NCBI GenBank assembly: GCA_035294245.1
Contig: DATGLG010000025.1
Location: forward strand, 111,495 to 175,494
Reading direction: 5' to 3'
Length of the DNA: 64,000 nucleotides
DNA from: DATGLG01 sp035294245
GTDB taxonomy: Bacteria > Pseudomonadota > Alphaproteobacteria > JACZXZ01
The notes beneath the pieces are model-generated. The model was not told the origin of the DNA, did not search any database, and worked only from the letters and a program-made list of their open reading frames with translations. Shown here in pieces: positions 45,613 to 53,012 of this stretch. The translations under genes and the position numbers were made by a program. The stretch's first letter is position 1; every line of letters begins with the position of its first letter.

Positions 45613-45627
45613 GGTATATTCCATACC
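45613..45627. promoter_or_regulatory. Predicted operator of second OxlT-type gene
   Basis: GGTATATTCCATACC is an inverted repeat (GGTAT-n5-ATACC) 70 bp before the start codon. A TTGACC hexamer at 45589-45594 sits 17 bp from TGGTAT (45612-45617), so the palindrome would overlap the -10 element, fitting repression. It matches the palindrome before copy 1 at 11 of 15 positions. Confidence 0.55.
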
Positions 45628-45697
45628 TGACGGGATGCTGGCAGAACCGCAGCCATAAGCGGCGCAGCATCGCCGCGCTTGTTGGGGGAGGAAGCCC

Positions 45698-47005
45698 ATG
45701 TCGCTCGCCACCGGCACCGCCGCGCCCCGGGTGAATCGCTGGGTGCAGCTCGTCACCGGCATCGTCTGCATGGTGATGATCGCCAATCTGCAATATGGCT
45801 GGACGCTCTTCGTCAACCCGATCGCCGCCAAGCATCACTGGGCGATCTCGGAGATCCAAGTGGCCTTCAGCATCTTCGTGCTGACGGAAACCTGGCTGGT
45901 CCCCGTCGAGGGCTGGTTCGTCGACCGCTTCGGGCCGAAAATCGTGGTGGCCTTCGGCGGCATTCTCGTCGCCATCGCCTGGAGCCTCGATTCCGTGGCG
46001 AGCTCCCTCCCCGCCCTCTATCTCGGCGGCGCCCTTGCCGGCATCGGCGGCGGTGCCGTCTACGGCACTTGCGTCGGCAACGCGCTCAAATGGTTTCCCG
46101 ACCGCCGCGGCCTCGCCGCCGGCCTCACCGCCGCGGGCTTCGGCGCCGGCGCGGCGCTCACCGTGATTCCCATTCGCGACACCATCCTCAGCCATGGCTA
46201 CGAGGCGGCCTTCCTGTGGTTCGGGCTCGGCCAAGGTCTCGTCGTGCTGGTGCTCTCGCGTCTCCTCGTCGCCCCCAGGAAGGGCGAGGTGCCCGCCGCC
46301 GCGCCGCGCAAGAGCCTGCGCCAGTCGGCGCGCAATTACACGCCGCGGGAGATGCTGCGGAGCCCGATCTTCTGGCTCCTCTATGTTATGTTCGTGCTGG
46401 TTGCGGCGAGCGGCCTGATGGCAACGGCGCAGGTCGCGGTCATCGCCAAGGACTACAAGATCGCCGATCTCCAGCTCGATCTCGGCTTCGTCGCCGCCAC
46501 CACCCTCACCATCGCCCTCGTCGTCGACAACGTTCTCAACGGCTTGGCGCGGCCCTTCTTCGGCTGGGTCTCCGACCATCTCGGGCGCGAGAACACCATG
46601 GCCTTCGTCTTCACCCTGGGGGCCATCTGCTACTGGGTGCTCGGCAGCTTCGGCAACAGTCCCGTCACCTTCATCCTCGCCGCCGGCATGGTCTATTTCA
46701 CCTGGGGCGAGATCTACAGCCTGTTCCCCGCCACCTGCACCGACGAGTTCGGCGCCCAATACGCAACGACCAATGCCGGCCTGCTCTACACCGCCAAGGG
46801 GACGAGCTCGATCCTGGTGCCGCTCGCCAATGTGCTCAAGAGCTACACGGGAAGCTGGCATTCCGTCTTCGTCGTCGCTGCGCTGATGAACATCGCCGTA
46901 GCTCTCGCCGCCGTCTTTATCCTAAAGCCGATGCGCAACGCTCATCATGCCGCAGAGGCCAAGGCGGGGGCCGCGGCGATGCGCGCGACGCGCGGCGCGG
47001 AGTAG
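45698..47005 (+). CDS. OxlT-type major facilitator (oxalate/formate antiporter family), copy 2
   Basis: A 435-residue paralogue of the preceding gene, sharing NLQYGWTLFV, EIQVAFSIFVL, ETWLVPVEG and VYGTCVGNALKWFPDRRG. Arg285 (NGLARPFFGW) and Lys367 (LLYTAKGTSS) keep the 82-residue spacing seen in copy 1. The terminator and separate palindrome suggest independent transcription. GGGGGAGG precedes the start. No formyl-CoA transferase or oxalyl-CoA decarboxylase is in the window. Confidence 0.9.
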   Translation: MSLATGTAAPRVNRWVQLVTGIVCMVMIANLQYGWTLFVNPIAAKHHWAISEIQVAFSIFVLTETWLVPVEGWFVDRFGPKIVVAFGGILVAIAWSLDSVASSLPALYLGGALAGIGGGAVYGTCVGNALKWFPDRRGLAAGLTAAGFGAGAALTVIPIRDTILSHGYEAAFLWFGLGQGLVVLVLSRLLVAPRKGEVPAAAPRKSLRQSARNYTPREMLRSPIFWLLYVMFVLVAASGLMATAQVAVIAKDYKIADLQLDLGFVAATTLTIALVVDNVLNGLARPFFGWVSDHLGRENTMAFVFTLGAICYWVLGSFGNSPVTFILAAGMVYFTWGEIYSLFPATCTDEFGAQYATTNAGLLYTAKGTSSILVPLANVLKSYTGSWHSVFVVAALMNIAVALAAVFILKPMRNAHHAAEAKAGAAAMRATRGAE

Positions 47006-47177
47006 CGAATTCTCGGGCGCGATCCGCGGTCGCCGGCTCCGATCTCGGCTCTATCAGGCGGACTACGAGCTGCTTCGCCAACGCCGAAAGATCGCGCGGA
47101 AACTGGCGGAAATTCAGCCTCGACATGCGGCATAGCGGCCGCAGCCCACGCGGGCGCTGCCGCGCGACGAGAGCGCG

Positions 47178-47444
47178 TCAGCGCGCCGCCTGCTCATCGA
47201 GTAGCGCCATGATCGCATCGATCGAGTCGATCTGGCTCACATCGAAGCCGAGAGTGCCGAAATCGATCCCGAACTCGCTCTCGAGGAAAAGGACGAGCTG
47301 GACGGTGTTGAGGGAGTCGAGCCGCCCGCTGGTAAAGAGCGACTCCGAGTCCGCAAACGCGCCGCTCTCCCCCGCGAGGCGCAGCCGCTCCCCGAGATAA
47401 TTCCGCAGCTTGGCGCGGGCGCTTGTCTCCGCCTTCATATCCAT
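47178..47444 (-). CDS. Acyl/aminoacyl carrier protein (DltC-like)
   Basis: An 88-residue carrier protein with the phosphopantetheine site GRLDSLNTVQLVLFLE (Ser44) and the acidic helix ESEFGIDFGTL. It is third in a tightly coupled operon, overlapping the MBOAT gene by 10 bp. GGAG lies seven bases before the ATG at 47444; an ATG at 47438 forms an ATGA overlap. It should carry the residue activated by the upstream adenylating enzyme to the membrane acyltransferase. A holo-ACP synthase elsewhere must modify it. Confidence 0.88.
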   Translation of the reverse strand: MDMKAETSARAKLRNYLGERLRLAGESGAFADSESLFTSGRLDSLNTVQLVLFLESEFGIDFGTLGFDVSQIDSIDAIMALLDEQAAR

Positions 47445-48970
47445 GCGCCGGCTCCGAAGGGGTTGAGCCCGAAGAGATGCAGGAGAAAGGCGAGATGCTG
47501 GGGGAGCGTATGAGCTCGTCCCTCGTCGTCGAAGACGTGGAGAAGGCAATAGAACGCCGCCACACGCAGGCAGGGGAGGAATTGCCGGCGGAGCCAGCCC
47601 GTCCCCGCCTTGTCCTTGCGCGGGATCGCCTGGGAGACGGCAATGCCCGTCGCCAGCACGAGGGCGTAGAACGCGAAGGTCTGGAAGCCGATCACCGATT
47701 GCGCGAGGCCGACATCGATGATCGCGCGGATGTCGCGCATGTAATGCCAGATCATGTTGCCGACGCCGGCCGCCATGAAGGTGGCGAAGGCGAGACGCAG
47801 CCGCGGATGGCGCCGGAAGCAGCGCATGAAGGTCGGGTAGAAGAACACTTCGACGAGGAGCTCCTTGAAATAGAAGTAATAGCGGTTCCAGAACTCCGCC
47901 ACGGTGCGGGATTCGAGGGGCCGGTAGGTGTTGCGCAGCAGGCGGAAGCCGGCGAGGCGCGCGCAGGCGACGATGGTGTGGCCCCAGATCGATATCGTGA
48001 GCAGGTCCTGGAGGAAGCCGCAGACGAGGCTCGCCCAGCAGAGATACCAGGGGTAAGGCACGCCGCCGAGCTGTGCCGTGAACGCCGCGTCGAAGTCGGG
48101 AATGCGCAGCAATCGAAAGGCGGCGCCGCGAAAGCCGAGGAGGAGAAGCCAGAGCAGCAGCGACCACAGGAGGAGCTTGAGCCCCTTGAGCTGCGTCACC
48201 GCGAGCTCGCGGGCGTCGCGGGCCTCGACGCGGCGCAGATAGGCCCAGCCCTTGCCGATGGGCGTCGTCGACGAGCCCCAGAATGGATGGAAGGCGCCGA
48301 GCTGGAGCGGCAGCGGGTTGAGCCGCTTCGCCGTCTGATCGAGGACGGCGTAGCAGAGGAACCAGAAATAGGCGGCGAAGGTGCCGACCCAGCTCCACCA
48401 CAGCACGGCCCCGAGGTTCCGAGGCTGCATTGCTGCGGCGAGGAGAAGACACGCCGCAAAGGCGAGATGCAAGGAGAGGATCGGCCGACGGCAAGGCGGC
48501 AGCGTGCGAAAACGACGCACCGCGTAGAGCGTCCCGAGGGCGGCAAGCAGGAAGAGGACGAGCATGCCGCGCTCAATGGCGCGGAGATCAATCGCCTGAG
48601 TGAGCCCGGCCTTGGCCGCAGCGATCGCCGTGAGGCTCGGATACCAGCTCGGGTCGTGATAGAGGAAGACGAGGGTGGCAAGGACGACGAGGCCGCGGCG
48701 ATAGGCGCCGGCATAGGCGCAGGCCGCGGCCGCCACCGCAAGCGGCAGGGCGAGGCGGCCCTGGGACGGGATCAGCAGCAAGCCGAAGGCAATGACGAGA
48801 AGCGCGCGGCCGCGCCAGCTCGTGACGAAGGCGACAATGCGCGGATCGGCGTCGAGCGGCGGGATGAGCCGCCAGGGTGACCAGCGAAGCCGGCGCGGTT
48901 GCGGCGCTGTGGCCGCCGCAGTCTCGGAGGGCCCAGCCGCCGCTTGACGCGGGGCCGTCTCGAAGCTCAC
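47435..48970 (-). CDS. MBOAT-family membrane O-acyltransferase (DltB-like)
   Basis: A 511-residue protein with roughly ten to twelve hydrophobic segments. The MBOAT hallmark is FWNRYYFYFKELLVEVFFYP (~360-379) followed by the invariant-type His409 in AGVGNMIWHYMRD. The GTG start overlaps the ligase stop by 4 bp. MBOAT proteins of DltB type pass an acyl or aminoacyl group from a carrier protein to an extracytoplasmic acceptor. The acceptor here is unknown: lipopolysaccharide, a glucan or another envelope polymer are possible. No DltD gene is in the operon. Confidence 0.9.
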   Translation of the reverse strand: MSFETAPRQAAAGPSETAAATAPQPRRLRWSPWRLIPPLDADPRIVAFVTSWRGRALLVIAFGLLLIPSQGRLALPLAVAAAACAYAGAYRRGLVVLATLVFLYHDPSWYPSLTAIAAAKAGLTQAIDLRAIERGMLVLFLLAALGTLYAVRRFRTLPPCRRPILSLHLAFAACLLLAAAMQPRNLGAVLWWSWVGTFAAYFWFLCYAVLDQTAKRLNPLPLQLGAFHPFWGSSTTPIGKGWAYLRRVEARDARELAVTQLKGLKLLLWSLLLWLLLLGFRGAAFRLLRIPDFDAAFTAQLGGVPYPWYLCWASLVCGFLQDLLTISIWGHTIVACARLAGFRLLRNTYRPLESRTVAEFWNRYYFYFKELLVEVFFYPTFMRCFRRHPRLRLAFATFMAAGVGNMIWHYMRDIRAIIDVGLAQSVIGFQTFAFYALVLATGIAVSQAIPRKDKAGTGWLRRQFLPCLRVAAFYCLLHVFDDEGRAHTLPQHLAFLLHLFGLNPFGAGAWI

Positions 48971-50538
48971 GGCTGCCGCCCCTCAGCCAGGCGCGCGCGG
49001 AGGAATTTGCGGTCCACCTTGCCGCTCGCGGTCATCGGCATGGTGGCGATCGCGTGCACGGCGCTCGGCACCATATATGGCGGCAGCCGCTTCTTGAGCG
49101 CCTCGCGGATCTGCGCCGGCTCGAGAGCGGCGCCCGCGACGAAGGCGACGATGCCGTCGGCCGAGCCGTGGGAGACCGGCCAGGCCACGGCGGCGGCGAG
49201 CTCCGTGCGGCTGACGGCCTGGAGATGCGCTTCGACCTCCTCGAGCTCGACGCGATTGCCGAGCACCTTCACCTGGTTGTCGATGCGGCCCAGATGATGG
49301 AAGATTCCCGCCACGTCCTGGCGCCCAAGATCGCCGGTCAAGTACCAGCGTCGTCCCCCGATCACCGGGAAGCGCGCCGCCGTCAGCTCCGCAACGCCGA
49401 GATAGCCGGCGGCGAGCTGGGGGCCCGCGAGGGCGATCTCGCCCACCTGCCCCGGCGGCAGGAAGCGCTGCTGGCCGTCAAGGATGGCGGCGGACATCCC
49501 GGGAAAGGGCGTTCCGATCGCCACGATGTCGCGCTCCGCGGTCACCAGCGGCGCGTCGGTGACCCGCTGCGCGAGGCAGGCGACCGTCGCCTCGGTGGGG
49601 CCGTAGAGATTGTCGACAACGCTGTCCGGCGCCGCCGCCTGCCAGGCGCGGGCGGCGCTGACGGGGAGCGGCTCGCCGAGAAAGAGCGAATAGCGCAGGC
49701 TGGGAAAGGCGCCGGGCGGCAGCAGCCGCATCTGCTTGAGGATGGCGATGATCGAGGGCACCGAGTACCACACCGTGAGGCGGTGTTGCTGGATGAACTT
49801 GGCGGGCGCCAGCGCCTGCGTCGCCGGGACGACATGGAGCGAGGCGCCGGCCTCCCAGGTCATGAACATGTTCGAGACGGAAATGTCGAAGCTGAGCTCC
49901 GCCGTCTCGGCAACGCGATCCTCCGGGCGAATACGGTAGCGCTCGCGGATCACGTCGAGATAGTGGCGCACCGCCCCCGCCGGCACCATGACCCCTTTCG
50001 GAACCCCGGTGGTCCCCGAGGTGAACTCGATATAGGCGATGTCCGCCGCTGCGACCTCCACGGGGGCCATCTCATCGGCGGGCTCTGCGAGGGCGGCGAA
50101 GCTCAGGGGCGCACCGCCATCGGAGCGTCGCGCCGGCATGAGGGCCTCGTCCGGCACCAGAATCTGCCGCGGGCAGGCCGCGAGGACGCGCTCGGAGAGA
50201 AGGCGCGCGCCGGGGCCGTCGGTGATGACAGCATCGAGCTCGGCCAGTGCAAGCACGGTTGCGAGCCGCTCCTCCGGAAGCTTGTGGCCAAGCGGAACAT
50301 AAGTGCCGCCGGCCCATGACGTGCCCAGGGCGCCGGCGCAGGCTTCGAGACTGCGCGAGGCGAGAATACCGACGCGCCCCACGCGCCCACGCGCTCCACG
50401 CGGCAGCCAGGCGGCGATGCGTCGCGCCAGGGCCGCCAATTCCCCATAGGTGAGCGCAGTCCCGCCGGCCACCAGGGCCAGGCGCTGCGGGGCCGCGCGG
50501 CTATTGCGATAAAGAGGAAGTGCGAGGTTGAAGTTCAC
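48967..50538 (-). CDS. AMP-forming amino-acid adenylation enzyme (DltA-like)
   Basis: A 523-residue stand-alone adenylation domain: FTSGTTGVPKGVMV (172-185), LSFDISVSNMF with Asp218, YGPTEAT (312-318), TGD (401-403), GRIDNQVKVLGNRVEL (418-433) and catalytic Lys507 in ASGKVDRKF. Asp218 sits where amino-acid-activating enzymes bind the amino group, so the substrate is probably an amino acid. Leu287 (FLGE) occurs where I recall DltA having Cys (FCGE), linked to D-alanine choice, so D-alanine is not assured. It is first in the ligase–MBOAT–carrier operon, with a GTG start. Confidence 0.88.
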   Translation of the reverse strand: MNFNLALPLYRNSRAAPQRLALVAGGTALTYGELAALARRIAAWLPRGARGRVGRVGILASRSLEACAGALGTSWAGGTYVPLGHKLPEERLATVLALAELDAVITDGPGARLLSERVLAACPRQILVPDEALMPARRSDGGAPLSFAALAEPADEMAPVEVAAADIAYIEFTSGTTGVPKGVMVPAGAVRHYLDVIRERYRIRPEDRVAETAELSFDISVSNMFMTWEAGASLHVVPATQALAPAKFIQQHRLTVWYSVPSIIAILKQMRLLPPGAFPSLRYSLFLGEPLPVSAARAWQAAAPDSVVDNLYGPTEATVACLAQRVTDAPLVTAERDIVAIGTPFPGMSAAILDGQQRFLPPGQVGEIALAGPQLAAGYLGVAELTAARFPVIGGRRWYLTGDLGRQDVAGIFHHLGRIDNQVKVLGNRVELEEVEAHLQAVSRTELAAAVAWPVSHGSADGIVAFVAGAALEPAQIREALKKRLPPYMVPSAVHAIATMPMTASGKVDRKFLRARLAEGRQP

Positions 50539-50690
50539 GGCCGCGTGAATTGATACCTGACCCGGTCACGATCCCCTCTGTGCTATAGCTTCTCACGGAA
50601 GCCGGCGGGTCTCGTTGTGATCAAACGGGGGCAGGATTTTCCGCGATCTCAGCGATCGAGACGCCTTAAGCTCTCTGTAAGGAGAGAGAA

Positions 50691-50723
50691 ATGGTAAGCC
50701 GGCTATCTTTCTTGGTTGAATGA
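50691..50723 (+). CDS. Ten-codon leader ORF upstream of ferredoxin gene
   Basis: AAGGAGAGAG directly precedes an ATG that opens MVSRLSFLVE and stops at 50721-50723. The stop overlaps an in-frame ATG (50720) of the ferredoxin gene in the form ATGATG/TGA, allowing coupled translation. The strong ribosome site with no longer gene behind it suggests a regulatory leader, though it may be fortuitous. Confidence 0.35.
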   Translation: MVSRLSFLVE

Positions 50724-50755
50724 TGCGGGGCGATGGTGCATTCGATGAGATCGCT

Positions 50756-51451
50756 ATGACGACGACGGCGCTCTCGCTCGCAGAGATCCGTCATCGCATC
50801 GAGAAAAGCGGTCTCGCCTATCGCGGGGCCTTTCATCCCGAGCCGAGCGATAGCGTGCCGCCCATGGCGGATGGCGCCGCGACCGAGACCATGGTGCTGC
50901 TGGGTCTGATCGGTGGCGGCAATTGGCTCGCCTTCGCCGATTCGCCGGAAGCCCGCGACGGAGAGCGCAACCCTCTCGATCGCTGGTCGCGGCGCCTTAT
51001 CGACGGCCTCGCCTCAGCGCTTGGCGCGGTCGCGCTCTATCCCTTCGGCGCCGCGCCGGCCTTCCCTTTCCAGCGCTGGGCGCAGAAGGCCGAGCCGGTT
51101 CACCCCTCGCCGCTCGGCCTGCTCATCCATCCCGATTGGGGTCTCTGGCACAGCTATCGCGGCGCCCTCGCCTTCCGCGAGCGGCTCGCGCTGCCGGCGC
51201 CCGACCGGCGACCCAGCCCTTGCGCGGGCTGTGCCGACAAGCCCTGCCTCGCCACCTGCCCCGTCGAGGCCTTCGCGCCCCGTGGCTACGACGTCGCCGC
51301 CTGCATCCGCCATCTCGACGCCCCGGCGGGTCGCGACTGCCTCGATCTCGGCTGCCGCGCGCGACGCGCCTGCCCCATTGGCGCGGCTTACCGCTATAAG
51401 CGGGCGCAAGCGGAATTCCACATGCGCGCCTTCCGGTCGGCGCAGCGTTGA
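50756..51451 (+). CDS. Two-[4Fe-4S] ferredoxin-type protein (QueG-like C-terminal module)
   Basis: A 231-residue soluble protein. Eight cysteines form two cluster motifs: CAGCADKPCLATCP and the set from CIRHLD through CLDLGCRARRACP. The layout resembles the cluster region of epoxyqueuosine reductase but lacks the corrinoid domain, so the reaction is unknown. The first ~120 residues have no recognised domain. The start is uncertain: the ATG at 50756 begins MTTTALSLAEIRHRIEKSGL; the ATG at 50720 would add 12 residues and be coupled to the leader ORF. Confidence 0.85.
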   Translation: MTTTALSLAEIRHRIEKSGLAYRGAFHPEPSDSVPPMADGAATETMVLLGLIGGGNWLAFADSPEARDGERNPLDRWSRRLIDGLASALGAVALYPFGAAPAFPFQRWAQKAEPVHPSPLGLLIHPDWGLWHSYRGALAFRERLALPAPDRRPSPCAGCADKPCLATCPVEAFAPRGYDVAACIRHLDAPAGRDCLDLGCRARRACPIGAAYRYKRAQAEFHMRAFRSAQR

Positions 51452-51457
51452 CGGCGG

Positions 51458-52972
51458 CTATAGCCGATGCGAGGCGGGGCGGAAGGGCGCGCCGCCGGGG
51501 CCGAGGCGGACGCCGGGGCGCAGGCGGCGATAGGGCAGCTTGGCGGGATCGGCGATCGCCGGGCCGGGCGCCTCGACGACGAGGACCTCTTCCGCGATCG
51601 GCTGGAAATCGGCGCGGAAATGCACCGAGCTCTTGAGCGCGAGGATCTTCATGCGCGCCGGCTCAATGCCGAGATGGCGGAAGATCTCCTGGTCCGCCGC
51701 CTGCAGCTTGCGGCTCGCCACCACCACCTCGACGCCGCCGATGGCGAGGCGCGCCATGGGCCCGAGCTGCATCCGGCTCCCCTTGTAGAAGGGACCCGTC
51801 GCGGTGAAATTGCCGTCACCCAAAGCCGCTACCCGGACCTCGGCCTTGAAGGGCCCGTGGCCCGGCAGATTGGAGCGGCCGCCAAGCTCGAGACGCAGCA
51901 CCGCACCAATCCCGGCGCGATGGGCCGCCGCCGCGGCGGCGGGATCGCAGAGGATGGCGAGCGCCGCTCCCTCGGCCTTGTGCTGCACCAGGGCGGCAAG
52001 AAGGCCGATGGTGTCGCCGTCACCGCCGGCGCCCGGATTGTCCTGCGTGTCGGCAAGGACGACGGGGCGCGTCGCAGTCGCCGCCTTCGCCATGGCGTGG
52101 CGCACCGCCTCGTCGGGAGACCACAGGGTGCCGGCAAACTCCGTCTCCCGCGCGAGACATTCCGATTCAAGGCTCTCCACCGCGCGTGTCGCCGCCGCCT
52201 CGCTCGCGCCATAGGCGACGAGAGCCGGCCCGCATTCGCGGATATCGGCGAGGGGAAAGCCGGTCGCGAAGCTCGTGCTCGCCACCTCGCCGCGCTCGAG
52301 AGCGGCGCTTTGTGCATAGAGGCTCTTCGCCGGCTCGACGAGCGTGCATTGGAAATGGAGAGGAATGAGATAGGGCAGCTTGCGGAAGGCCTTGGCGAGG
52401 GGCCGGCCCTGCCGGAGCATGAGGTCGAGGAGGGTGGCGGCGCGCGCACCCGTCTCGGCCATGTCGATATGGGGATAGGTGCGATAGGCGACGAGCGCCG
52501 AGCTGTGCGCGACCATCGCCTCGGTCACATTGGCATGGAGATCGAGGCTGGCGACGATAGGAACCGTGGGACCAAGCATGGCGCGGCAGCGCGCAAGAAG
52601 CTCGCCCTCGCCATCCTCGAGATGCTCCGTGACCATGGCGCCATGAAGATCGAGATAGAGCGCATCGACGGGGCGGACCTCGGCGAGCATTCCGAGCAGC
52701 ACCGCCGCCATGTGCTCGAAGGCGTCGCCGGTGACCTCGGCCGAGGGCGTGGCGCTGGCCCAGGCGAGCGGCACCAGCTCGTGTCCCTTGGCGCGCGCCC
52801 CCTCGATGAAGCCGGCGACCGGGAGATTGATGCCGGCGACTGCCGCGAACAGGGCCTCGCCGCGGGTGAAGGCGGGCCAGCCTCCGGCGCGCTCGAAATC
52901 CTCCCAGCGCGCCTTGCTGGGGGCAAAGGTGTTGGTCTCGTGCTGGAAGCCGCCGATGGCGATGCGCGCCAT
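51458..52972 (-). CDS. M81 family metallopeptidase (MlrC-like)
   Basis: A 504-residue protein of the microcystinase C family: ARIAIGGFQHETNTFAPSKA at the N-terminus, ALYLDLHGAMVTEHLEDGEG, VASLDLHANVTEAMV and VLADTQDNPGAGGDGDT. Most family members outside microcystin degraders act on unknown small peptides or amides. A strong GGAGGGGGAGGG ribosome site precedes the ATG at 52972. It follows ilvD with a 40-bp gap, so co-transcription is likely. Confidence 0.93.
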   Translation of the reverse strand: MARIAIGGFQHETNTFAPSKARWEDFERAGGWPAFTRGEALFAAVAGINLPVAGFIEGARAKGHELVPLAWASATPSAEVTGDAFEHMAAVLLGMLAEVRPVDALYLDLHGAMVTEHLEDGEGELLARCRAMLGPTVPIVASLDLHANVTEAMVAHSSALVAYRTYPHIDMAETGARAATLLDLMLRQGRPLAKAFRKLPYLIPLHFQCTLVEPAKSLYAQSAALERGEVASTSFATGFPLADIRECGPALVAYGASEAAATRAVESLESECLARETEFAGTLWSPDEAVRHAMAKAATATRPVVLADTQDNPGAGGDGDTIGLLAALVQHKAEGAALAILCDPAAAAAAHRAGIGAVLRLELGGRSNLPGHGPFKAEVRVAALGDGNFTATGPFYKGSRMQLGPMARLAIGGVEVVVASRKLQAADQEIFRHLGIEPARMKILALKSSVHFRADFQPIAEEVLVVEAPGPAIADPAKLPYRRLRPGVRLGPGGAPFRPASHRL

Positions 52973-53012
52973 GCCCTCCCCCTCCTGCGTTGAAGTGGCG
53001 CGCCGTGGGCGC

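Noticed and set aside
46947..47135. Open frame overlapping the end of the second OxlT-type gene
   Set aside because: The tail LRQRRKIARKLAEIQPRHAA is helix-like but most of the frame overlaps the transporter and it lacks a ribosome site; a gene remnant is possible but unsupported.
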